From the NCBI GenBank assembly GCA_905373325.1, contig CAJPTB010000093.1, positions 1 through 7,121 of the forward strand: a DNA stretch of 7,121 nt, in the 5' to 3' direction. This document shows, in pieces, positions 1-5,444 of this stretch (positions are counted from its first letter, which is position 1; the number at the start of each line of letters is the position of its first letter). The stretch comes from an uncultured Ancrocorticia sp. Lineage in GTDB: Bacteria; Actinomycetota; Actinomycetes; Actinomycetales; Actinomycetaceae. Made by a program: the position numbers and the translations under genes. The notes beneath the pieces are model-generated. The model worked only from the letters and a program-made list of their open reading frames with translations. It did no database searches and had not been told where the DNA came from.

Positions 1-99
1 GGCTTTCTCGGTGGAGGCTCCGGCCCTCATGCGGGTTGCGGTCTCCGCGACGAGCATCCCGACGTCGACGTGCCCCAGCCGCCCTTTCCGTTTCTTCAC
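1..99 (-). CDS. TadB-like type II secretion F-family protein, N-terminal fragment (cut by window edge)
   Basis: A GTG start at 99 shares four bases (GTGA) with the stop of the upstream TadA-type ATPase gene. It has a good ribosome binding site, GGAG six bases before the start. Only 33 codons are in the window. The N-terminus is basic (MKKRKGR), followed by a helix reading VAETATRMRAGASTEKA. A helix of this kind, with an arginine-alanine-glycine turn, is typical of the cytoplasmic helices of TadB/TadC (T2SSF) inner-membrane platform proteins of Flp pilus systems. By family knowledge such a protein would anchor the ATPase at the membrane and drive pilin assembly. Position directly after TadA supports this reading. 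The visible part is too short for proof, and any other membrane component of a Tad operon is possible. Confidence 0.65.
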   Translation of the reverse strand, partial: MKKRKGRLGHVDVGMLVAETATRMRAGASTEKA

Positions 100-1526
100 A
101 GCGGACTCCTTTCGCCTCGTTTTCGCGCGCCTACGTCGTTTCGTCCGCCGCTTCGCCAGTGGACGCCGCTTCGCACGCCCGTCCGCATCCGCTCGTCCGT
201 CTTCCCGGCGGCGTCCGCCCCTGCACAGGCGGCCGTTCCAATTCCAGCGTCCGCTCCTGCGTCGACGCTCAGCCCGACGTCGACTTCCATTCCGATGCGG
301 GCGCCCGATCCAGCGCATGTCTCCGCTCCGGCGCGTGCATCCATTCCCACTCGCGCGGCCAGCCTCGGCCAGGCAGGGCCCCGCGCCACCGCCTTTCCTT
401 CGAATTCCAACGCCACGGAGGCGGTCAGCTCGCCGCGTCGCCTTTCCAAAACGGCGACCTGCGCGAGAACGCGAACCCCGTTGCGGCGCTCGATGTGGAC
501 GACGGCGTCGAGCGCGCTCGCGGCTTGTGCGGCGACCACGTCCTCGCCCATACCCGCCAGAGCGCCAAGCGCCGTGAGCCGCGCGGGAACGTCTGCGGCA
601 GAGTTGGCGTGAATCGTCGCCCATCCGCCCTCGTGTCCGGTGTTGAGCGCCGTCAGGACCTCTCGCACCTCTGCGCCTCGGCACTCGCCGAGAACGATCC
701 TGTCCGGCCGCATCCGCATGGCCGCCCGAACCAGTTCGCTCAAGGCCACCTCGCCTGCCCCCTGCACATTCGCCCTTCGCACTTGCAGATGAACGACATG
801 GGGATGCGAGGGCCGCAATTCCGCGGATTCTTCGATCACGAGGATTCGCTCGTCGCTCGGGACCTCTCCCAGGACCGCGGCGAGCAATGTCGTCTTCCCC
901 GACCCCGTCGCGCCCGAGACGATGACGTTCGCCCGATGCGCAACGAGGGCCAGCAGCAGCCGAAGCGCGAAGCCGTCGAACATTCCGCCTTCCGCGAGCT
1001 CCGCCAAGGTGAAGGAGACGGGTCTGTGCGCCCGCAGGGAGATGAGGGTCCCCTCGGCGGCGAGGGGCGGCAGAACCGCGTGAAGCCTCAACCCGTCGGG
1101 AAACGTTCCGTCCACGATCGGAGACGAATCGTCGAGCCTCTGGCCGCACGCGGCCGCGAGCCGCACCGCGAGCGCTCGCACCGAGGAATCATCGCTCAGA
1201 CCGCGGCTGGCGCGCTCGTCGCGCTCCATCCCGTTTCCACGATCGACCCACACGCCGCGTCCGCCGTTGACGAGGACATCGGTGACCGACCGATCGTTCA
1301 GCAGCGGGTCGAGCAGTGGCCCCGCCCCGGCGATTGCCTGGCGAAGCCGCCGCCCGACCCCCAAGACGTCGCGCGCGGAGACGGCGACGGGGTCAAGCAT
1401 GGCGATCGCTCCGCCGTCGCTGCCGCCCCTCGCCAGACTGGCCCGCACCCGCCGCATCGCCTCCGCCTCGGTTCCGGCGCCCTCGACGGCTTTTCCTCGG
1501 CCGACGCGTTCGAAGGCCGACGTCAT
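96..1526 (-). CDS. tadA: TadA/CpaF-family secretion ATPase of a Tad/Flp pilus system, with long C-terminal tail
   Basis: The product is a 476-residue hexameric-type secretion ATPase, expected to power pilus or substrate export at the cytoplasmic face of the membrane. All family motifs are present. They are the N-terminal DPLLNDRSVTDVLVNG stretch (residues 73-88), Walker A GATGSGKTT (205-213, Lys211), an Asp-box ILVIEESAEL (228-237), Walker B RPDRIVLGECRG (273-284, Glu281) and a His-box GHEGGWATIHANS (297-309). The ATG at 1526 overlaps the stop of the Ssd-like gene as ATGA, which fixes the start; a weak GGGGG lies upstream. The conserved domain ends near residue 380. The last roughly 90 residues are Gly/Ala-rich with an Arg-rich end, unusual for the family. 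The tail is in frame and reaches the GTGA overlap with the next gene, so it is probably translated. An open frame extending upstream of 1526 is only a shadow inside the neighbouring gene. Confidence 0.95.
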   Translation of the reverse strand: MTSAFERVGRGKAVEGAGTEAEAMRRVRASLARGGSDGGAIAMLDPVAVSARDVLGVGRRLRQAIAGAGPLLDPLLNDRSVTDVLVNGGRGVWVDRGNGMERDERASRGLSDDSSVRALAVRLAAACGQRLDDSSPIVDGTFPDGLRLHAVLPPLAAEGTLISLRAHRPVSFTLAELAEGGMFDGFALRLLLALVAHRANVIVSGATGSGKTTLLAAVLGEVPSDERILVIEESAELRPSHPHVVHLQVRRANVQGAGEVALSELVRAAMRMRPDRIVLGECRGAEVREVLTALNTGHEGGWATIHANSAADVPARLTALGALAGMGEDVVAAQAASALDAVVHIERRNGVRVLAQVAVLERRRGELTASVALEFEGKAVARGPAWPRLAARVGMDARAGAETCAGSGARIGMEVDVGLSVDAGADAGIGTAACAGADAAGKTDERMRTGVRSGVHWRSGGRNDVGARKRGERSPL

Positions 1527-2593
1527 TGCAGGCCCCCGCACGCCCGGGCGAGGACTGCAAGATCGCGAGCAGTCGCAGACCTCTTTCGCTCGCCGACGCC
1601 CACGCCGTGTTCGACGTCGCCGGCCAGGCCGGAAAGGAGCCGGACGGGGTACACGGAATCGATTCCGAGGTCTCTCCCCCAAACGGCAGCCTCGCCGCCT
1701 CTGACGCCGAGGGCGGCCACAAGAATCCCCACGCCCGCGGGCACATTCGCCACAGCCCGCGCGAGTTGCCGCGCCGGACCGCTTCCGCCGCGCGCCACGA
1801 GCACGACGACGTCGAGCCATCCGAGCAGCCGATGGGCGGCGCTCCCTTCGATCAAAGCCTCTCCGGGCAAGTCGATGACGCACAGGTCCCGCCCCTGCGA
1901 CAAGGCGGCCACCGCAGCCTCCCCCGCCTCGCCCGAAGGCATCGCACCCCGATCGTCGGCGCTGAGCACGGCAAGCCCTCGCTCGGAAGGCAGCGAGTTG
2001 AGCAGCCGCCCAGGGACCAGCACGCCCGAATCCGACCGCAGGTCGGCCCATCTGACGCCGGCCTGCCCGTCGAGGGCCAGCAGTCGGTCGGCCCCCGCAG
2101 AACACTGGTCGGCGTCGACGAGGGCCACCCGGAACCTGCCTTCCAATGTGCGGGCAAGCCACGCGGCGACGGTTGAAGCGCCGGCGCCGCCGTGAACTCC
2201 GACAACGCCGACGATCTGCCCGCGCCTGGTCGTCCCTGCCGCCAAAAGCAGCTCGAGAAGGTCCTCCGCCTCGTCGGGCAGGGTGAGCTCGAGCGACCCC
2301 CAGGCGAAGTACGGGGCGTAAGCCGGATGAAAGCGCGCGCGGACTTTTACCGCCGACGCCCTCACCTCGCTCAGATTGAGGACGGCCGCGTCGGCGCCGC
2401 CGTCCGCCACATGCTCGACGTCGATGCCTCCCAACGCGGCGATTCGATCGACTTCCGATCTGACCGCTGCGCTGGAGCTGGACAATGCGACCACGGGAAG
2501 GCTTCCGTCGGGCGACGCCCGCCTTTGCGAGCCTCCGCCGCGGCCTCCCGAGTGCGCCCTCAAGGCTTGCCGGCGTCCGTTCGCGCCTTCCAT
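1523..2593 (-). CDS. Ssd/CpaE-like P-loop protein (septum-site-determining protein homologue of Tad loci)
   Basis: The product is a 356-residue MinD/ParA-superfamily protein. Residues 31-90 form a receiver-like N-terminal domain beginning LPVVALSSSSAAV. The P-loop domain starts at about 126 with GVVGVHGGAGAST (129-141). This loop lacks both lysines of the usual KGGxGKT motif, as in actinobacterial Ssd and CpaE-like proteins. Further family segments are VALVDAD (156-162) and LCVIDLPG (237-244). Such proteins are thought to help place the Tad apparatus; in mycobacteria Ssd affects septation. The gene is first in the operon and overlaps tadA by ATGA. The start is uncertain. ATGs at 2593, 2641, 2650 and 2737 are in frame. 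I chose 2593 because the upstream stretch is AT-rich with promoter-like words and different codon use. The ATG at 2650 has a closely spaced GGAG and is the main rival. ATPase activity cannot be assumed from the altered loop. Confidence 0.85.
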   Translation of the reverse strand: MEGANGRRQALRAHSGGRGGGSQRRASPDGSLPVVALSSSSAAVRSEVDRIAALGGIDVEHVADGGADAAVLNLSEVRASAVKVRARFHPAYAPYFAWGSLELTLPDEAEDLLELLLAAGTTRRGQIVGVVGVHGGAGASTVAAWLARTLEGRFRVALVDADQCSAGADRLLALDGQAGVRWADLRSDSGVLVPGRLLNSLPSERGLAVLSADDRGAMPSGEAGEAAVAALSQGRDLCVIDLPGEALIEGSAAHRLLGWLDVVVLVARGGSGPARQLARAVANVPAGVGILVAALGVRGGEAAVWGRDLGIDSVYPVRLLSGLAGDVEHGVGVGERKRSATARDLAVLARACGGLQ

Positions 2594-2613
2594 TTTTTGC
2601 TTAGCGCGGATGT

Positions 2614-2644
2614 GTGTTTTATCTACACTTTTAGCAATCATGAA
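2614..2644 (-). promoter_or_regulatory. Candidate promoter of the Ssd-TadA operon with overlapping short dyad
   Basis: Reading the minus strand, TTCATG (2644-2639), a 17-base spacer and TAAAAC (2621-2616) resemble a weak housekeeping promoter. A start of transcription near 2609 would leave a short leader before the ATG at 2593. A 15-base dyad, GTGT-N7-ACAC (2614-2628), overlaps the presumed -10 and could be an operator. The stretch is clearly more AT-rich than the genes. The -35 is poor, so this is a candidate only. Confidence 0.25.
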
Positions 2645-2877
2645 CGGCATTAAACTCCGTCGGCTTTCGCTTAGCTTCCGATTGAATGCCAGTTGTGGAT
2701 TGGAAACACGTGGAAAAATCTGTGGACCAAGCGGCAAAATTTAGCGCCTATGCGTCATTGAAACGCGGACCCGCTTTTCATTCGCGCGAAGGCGCAAAGC
2801 ACCCAACCGGCGAGATTCGATCAGCGCGCCCATCGTCTGCGAACGGCAACGAGACCGGCGGACGTCGCCGGTCGGAC

Positions 2878-2937
2878 ATCGTCCGCACAGCTGCCGTCCG
2901 CACAGATGCCGCCCGCACAGCTATCGTCTCGCACACG
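2878..2937. repeat. Four degenerate 15-bp tandem repeats
   Basis: Four direct units of 15 bases lie head to tail: 2878-2892 (atcGTCCGCACAGct), 2893-2907 (gccGTCCGCACAGat), 2908-2922 (gccGCCCGCACAGct) and 2923-2937 (atcGTCTCGCACAcg). The core is GTCCGCACAG. The first two units differ at three positions and the last is the most diverged. They lie between the two divergent transcription units. They could be binding sites for a regulator, or a decayed minisatellite. Confidence 0.8.
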
Positions 2938-3062
2938 GTCTGAGCGACGTCGGCCATCCGATCCGCACCGGGCATCCCCGACGTCGGGATGTGGAGCTCG
3001 CCCCACACCCAGTTTCGCCCGCCGTCGAGCATGTATTCTTTTGGGGCAGTCCCTTGACGGAC

Positions 3063-3106
3063 CCCTTTCACGAACGACCCTTTCGCACGAGCCTCTCGCA
3101 CGATCA
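3063..3106. repeat. Three imperfect repeats of 14-15 bp ahead of the first lipoprotein gene
   Basis: Units at 3063-3077 (ccctttcacgaacga), 3078-3091 (ccctttcgcacgag) and 3092-3106 (cctctcgcacgatca) share a core TTTCGCACGA. The unit length and the CGCAC core resemble the repeat cluster at 2878-2937. They end about 30 bases before the start codon at 3138, in the likely leader or promoter of that gene. Confidence 0.5.
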
Positions 3107-3137
3107 GCATGCGGCCCACGCGAACTTCGGAGGAAAA

Positions 3138-3650
3138 ATGCGCGCAGCCAGATTCATAGCCGTCGCCGTCGTCCCTTTCTTGCCGTTCGCCCTTTCCGCG
3201 TGCAGCCTCGACGCGAAATCGACGTCGATAGGGGCTTCGGGAGCGGACGGGGGACTCCAGCGAAAGCCCCAGCGCGGGCGCGTCGAGGCGGGAACGACGA
3301 AGATCCTGAAAGAGTCGGGAGGCTTCGGGTCTCTCGACCTCTCCGCCGATCAGTACCGAAAGATGGGGGCGTGCGTGACAAAGCGGCTCTACGATCAGGC
3401 GACCGCCTTCACGCTCAACGGCTTGGCCAGCGGCAAGCAGGACTTTCAAATCGCGGTGAAAGACCGGCAGATTCTGGAGAAGGCCACGGCCGAATGCGCA
3501 AGCCAAGCGTCCGCCCAGATCGCGAACCCGGACAAGAACCCCGATCAAGACAAGAGCACAGACCCGGCCAAGGGACCAGATTCGGACAAAGGCGCCGTCC
3601 CGTCGCCGGCTGACAGAACGAACCAAAGTTCAGATCCGTCTCGGCAATGA
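3138..3650 (+). CDS. Lipoprotein 1 of a three-member paralogous family (two-cysteine core, charged C-terminal tail)
   Basis: The product is a 170-residue predicted lipoprotein. The ATG at 3138 follows GGAGG (3129-3133). A longer open frame upstream is ignored because it lacks a ribosome binding site and a signal peptide. Residues 1-21 form a signal peptide ending in the lipobox LSAC, with Cys22 as the expected lipidated residue. A short linker leads to the shared core (about 52-128). The core contains GTTKIL, CVTKRLYDQAT (Cys79), TLNGLASGK (92-100) and AECASQ (Cys120). The 41-residue spacing between the two cysteines is identical in the second paralogue, which suggests a disulfide outside the membrane. 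Residues 130-170 are a hydrophilic Asp/Pro/Lys-rich tail (NPDK, NPDQDK, DPAK) absent from the paralogues. No known domain is recognised, so the function is unknown. Only a short gap separates it from the next gene and no terminator was seen, so co-transcription is possible. Confidence 0.85.
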   Translation: MRAARFIAVAVVPFLPFALSACSLDAKSTSIGASGADGGLQRKPQRGRVEAGTTKILKESGGFGSLDLSADQYRKMGACVTKRLYDQATAFTLNGLASGKQDFQIAVKDRQILEKATAECASQASAQIANPDKNPDQDKSTDPAKGPDSDKGAVPSPADRTNQSSDPSRQ

Positions 3651-3853
3651 GCGCCCCTCATAACAGCAATGAATGCCCCCAGAGAGAGCAGAACGGCGGG
3701 ATACGCACAGCAACAGGCAAACAGACAACAGGGTAAACACAGCGACAAGTCAAGCCAATGGAAAGAATGGAGATCTCGCAGGATACCCTTGTAGGCTGAT
3801 AGAAGCGGTTGTAAGGCAGCGGCCGCCCCCGAACTTAACCATACGGAGGTATC
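3651..3853 (+). other. Gap between lipoprotein genes 1 and 2, weak promoter-like words only
   Basis: No hairpin terminator is visible here. TTGTAG (3789-3794), 17 bases and TAAGGC (3812-3817) form a poor promoter match ahead of the second lipoprotein gene. The stretch is more A-rich than the surrounding genome. Genes 1 and 2 may therefore be read through together or from separate weak promoters; the sequence does not decide. Confidence 0.3.
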
Positions 3854-4396
3854 ATGCGTCTAAAGAAATTGTCCGTTCTCCTGTCAATTCCAGCATTGGC
3901 CCTTTCGCTAGCTTCATGCGGGAGCGACTCGAAGGGGGAGTCAAAAGAAACCTCAGGCGGAGGCAAGGCAGCCACCGCTTCCACAAATCCGCCTTCGGCG
4001 AATCCGTCCTCCGCGACCGGTTCGAGTTCGAAATCCCCGTCGGACGACGGTTCGTCCGCCAGCTCATCCGACGACTCAAACTCGGGCAACGAAGGATCCG
4101 GGAACAACGCCGAAAAGCCCTCCAAGGAGGCCGCCATAGCCGGCATGTCAAAGATGGTCAGGGAGCTGCCCCAGCTCAAGAACACCAACATGCCCGAGCC
4201 TGTCCTCCAGAGCCTGTCCACATGCATAGTGGACAAGATCTATGACAAGGCGACGCCCGTGACCCTCAACGGCCTCGCAACAGGCAAGACCAGCGCACCC
4301 TTTTCAGCCTCCGACAAGACCCTTGTCAAGAACTCCGTGCTGCAGTGCATCAACGAACTCAAGCAGCAGATGGGGGGCGGCGCCGGAAACCAGTGA
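3854..4396 (+). CDS. Lipoprotein 2 of the family (long Ser/Asn/Gly-rich stalk, two-cysteine core)
   Basis: The product is a 180-residue predicted lipoprotein. GGAGG (3845-3849) stands four bases before the ATG. The signal peptide MRLKKLSVLLSIPALALSLA ends in the lipobox LASC, with Cys22 to be lipidated. Residues 23-88 are a low-complexity stalk rich in Ser, Gly, Asn and Asp, suited to lifting the core away from the membrane through the cell wall. The core (about 95-173) has GMSKMV, CIVDKIYDKAT (Cys124), TLNGLATGK (137-145) and LQCINEL (Cys165). Its cysteine spacing of 41 equals that of lipoprotein 1. In the TLNGLA stretch it is closest to lipoprotein 1, and in VDKIYDK to lipoprotein 3, so it looks central to the family. 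There is no C-terminal tail. A strong hairpin lies 85 bases downstream. The function is unknown and no domain was recognised. An acidic open frame on the opposite strand is a shadow. Confidence 0.92.
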   Translation: MRLKKLSVLLSIPALALSLASCGSDSKGESKETSGGGKAATASTNPPSANPSSATGSSSKSPSDDGSSASSSDDSNSGNEGSGNNAEKPSKEAAIAGMSKMVRELPQLKNTNMPEPVLQSLSTCIVDKIYDKATPVTLNGLATGKTSAPFSASDKTLVKNSVLQCINELKQQMGGGAGNQ

Positions 4397-4480
4397 CCGA
4401 GCGGCGAAACCGTGGCCGCCCTCGACCTCGGGCAGTTCCACTCACGCCGGTTCACAGCCGCATTCACACGGACGGGAATT

Positions 4481-4514
4481 GTGGGCGGAGCCGCCCCGTC
4501 GCGGCTCCGCCCAC
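4481..4514 (+). terminator. Strong hairpin terminator after lipoprotein gene 2
   Basis: A perfect 14-bp stem pairs 4481-4494 (GTGGGCGGAGCCGC) with 4501-4514 across a six-base loop. Little U-tract follows, only tcctt, as is common for actinobacterial terminators. It lies 85 bases after the stop of the lipoprotein gene. Confidence 0.8.
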
Positions 4515-4733
4515 TCCTTGAGCGTTTCCCCCGTTGTCTCAACCCTCGCCGACGGGGCAGCGTGAGAAACTTGCAGCCATCTCGCCTCCAATGGACCGAA
4601 GCCGCTGCAAGGAGATTGTTCCCGCCTACGACCAGACATTTCGTTACAAAAACGCCACCTCAGCGCGAAACTGCAACATTTTGCAGCCAACAGGCGGGAG
4701 TCACATCAGCGGGGAGTCGTCCCCCCGATTCGC

Positions 4734-4761
4734 TTACATGGCACGCGCACGTGTAATGTAA
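4734..4761. promoter_or_regulatory. 28-bp imperfect palindrome, possible operator
   Basis: TTACAT (4734-4739) pairs with ATGTAA (4756-4761), and an inner CACG (4742-4745) pairs with CGTG (4750-4753). Both pairs have the same centre (4747/4748), and the two central bases also pair, giving 11 of 14 positions symmetric. Shared centring of outer and inner arms is typical of a dimeric regulator site. It lies some 62-89 bases before the GTG at 4823. The regulator is unknown. Confidence 0.4.
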
Positions 4762-4784
4762 CTTGAACGGTAGAGCGGTTCAAG
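4762..4784. promoter_or_regulatory. Inverted repeat CTTGAAC-N9-GTTCAAG abutting the upstream palindrome
   Basis: Seven-base perfect arms (4762-4768 and 4778-4784) are separated by nine bases. The repeat begins at the base after the 28-bp palindrome ends. It could be a second operator or an RNA hairpin in a leader. It is not followed by a U-tract, so a terminator role is unlikely. Confidence 0.4.
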
Positions 4785-4822
4785 CCGCCAAACATCTGCC
4801 GCCCACAAAGAAAAGGAGTGCC

Positions 4823-5025
4823 GTGCCGAAGACAAGCTTGGCCGCCGCTTTAGCCTGCTCGCCTGTCTCGCCCTTGCGAGTTCCAGTCAGCGATTCGACA
4901 CTTCTCAGAAAAGTGGAAATTTCAACGCTTCCATATCCATGCGGGACGCATCGTTCACGCCGATGGTCAGTTACACGCAGATGGACGGTTTGAAACCGGT
5001 CGATTCGGTAGCTTCCTGGGAATAA
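4823..5025 (+). pseudogene. Possible small secreted-protein gene interrupted by a one-base frameshift
   Basis: A GTG at 4823 has a strong ribosome binding site (AAAAGGAG, 4811-4818) but in its own frame yields an unconvincing 56-residue product ending at 4993. The frame starting at 4822 has no start codon, yet it reads as a typical export signal followed by a soluble segment: GRRFSLLACLALASS, then SQRFDTSQKSGNFNASISM, then MDGLKPVDSVASWE and TAA at 5023-5025. Adding one base in the first codons (around 4831-4836) would join the two into a protein of about 67 residues with a signal peptide. This may be a recent inactivating deletion, a sequencing error or a chance reading. LLAC resembles a lipobox but lies too near the N-terminus. 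The stop precedes the third lipoprotein gene by 44 bases. Confidence 0.3.
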
Positions 5026-5069
5026 AGCTATCCTGTCGCAGCGCAGTCTCATCAACAGTAAGGAATACA

Positions 5070-5444
5070 ATGCTACGCAAGAAGATCGCAGCTTTCATTG
5101 CGATACCCACACTCGCCTTTTCCCTCGCAGCTTGCGGCGGGGGTGACAGCGACGCAAAGCCTTCGAAAGAAGACGTCAACAAGGGTCTGACGAAGATTCT
5201 CTCCTCCCAGGCCTTTATCGGCAAAGCGTCGCCGACCACAATCAAGAAGCTGGCCTCTTGCGCCGTGGACAAGATTTACGACAAGATGAGCAACGAAAAC
5301 CTGAAGGCCATCGCCGACGGCAAGAAGAAAGCCGAGATCAGGAAAGGCAAAGAGGAGCAATTCCAACAGGACAGGGAAGCTCTCAGCACCGCGGCGAAGG
5401 AATGCACGGCGAAGTACAGCAAGGAACTTACACAAACGAAGTGA
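5070..5444 (+). CDS. Lipoprotein 3 of the family (shortest stalk, Lys-rich core)
   Basis: The product is a 124-residue predicted lipoprotein. AAGGAA (5060-5065) precedes the ATG at 5070. The signal peptide MLRKKIAAFIAIPTLAFSLA ends in the lipobox LAAC, and Cys22 is again the lipidation site, as in both paralogues. The stalk is only about 15 residues. The core contains GLTKIL (39-44), the same word as lipoprotein 1's GTTKIL apart from one residue, then CAVDKIYDKM (Cys64) and KECTAKY (Cys112). The cysteine spacing is 48 rather than 41, the extra seven residues lying in a charged helical stretch (about 83-103). The TLNGLA motif is reduced to NLKAIADGK. The product is rich in Lys and Glu and the gene is less GC-rich than its flanks. 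TATCCT at 5029-5034 could be a -10, but there is no -35. A perfect hairpin follows. The function is unknown. Confidence 0.92.
   Translation: MLRKKIAAFIAIPTLAFSLAACGGGDSDAKPSKEDVNKGLTKILSSQAFIGKASPTTIKKLASCAVDKIYDKMSNENLKAIADGKKKAEIRKGKEEQFQQDREALSTAAKECTAKYSKELTQTK

Larger units (their letters stand above)
2645..3128. other. Divergent intergenic region without a convincing gene
   Basis: This stretch of nearly 500 bases separates the minus-strand pilus operon from the first plus-strand lipoprotein gene. It holds an AT-rich part (about 2645-2780) with three DnaA-box-like words, and two clusters of degenerate repeats with a unit of about 15 bases, listed separately. Short open frames exist on both strands, for example minus 3110-2778 and plus 2686-2943. 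None has a ribosome binding site, and none gives a product I recognise. A TTGACG at 3054-3059 is a fair -35 word for the downstream gene, but no acceptable -10 follows at the right distance. Confidence 0.5.
4515..4822. other. Gene-free stretch holding several inverted repeats
   Basis: No gene is supported here. The sequence holds a six-base-arm dyad CTGCAA-catt-TTGCAG (4671-4686) and two larger abutting inverted repeats at 4734-4761 and 4762-4784, listed separately. Base composition falls from GC-rich at the left to mixed at the right. No convincing -35/-10 pair was found. TGTAATGT near 4752-4759 is the best weak candidate. Confidence 0.5.

Noticed and set aside
70..612. Plus-strand Ala/Pro/Ser-rich frame opposite the tadA tail
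   Set aside because: It is antisense to the low-complexity tail, has no ribosome binding site, and its composition follows from the tail on the other strand.
1527..2162. N-terminal extension of the TadA frame upstream of 1526
   Set aside because: It lies entirely within the Ssd-like gene in another frame and is Arg/Gly-rich. The ATGA overlap at 1526 is the better start.
36..2195. Plus-strand open frame of 719 codons opposite the pilus operon
   Set aside because: It is antisense to two well-supported genes, is Arg/Pro-rich, lacks motifs and is explained by high GC content.
2594..2737. Longer Ssd-like N-terminus starting at 2737
   Set aside because: There is no ribosome binding site there, codon use is AT-rich and unlike the gene, and the stretch contains promoter-like words. 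The starts at 2650 or 2641 remain possible.
2878..2937. The 15-bp repeats as a CRISPR array
   Set aside because: The units are head to tail without spacers, too short, and no cas gene is present.
3111..3626. Minus-strand frame over lipoprotein gene 1
   Set aside because: It is antisense to a gene with a clear ribosome binding site, signal peptide and paralogues.
3835..4236. Minus-strand acidic frame of 133 codons
   Set aside because: It is the shadow of the Ser-rich stalk of lipoprotein 2, with no start signal.
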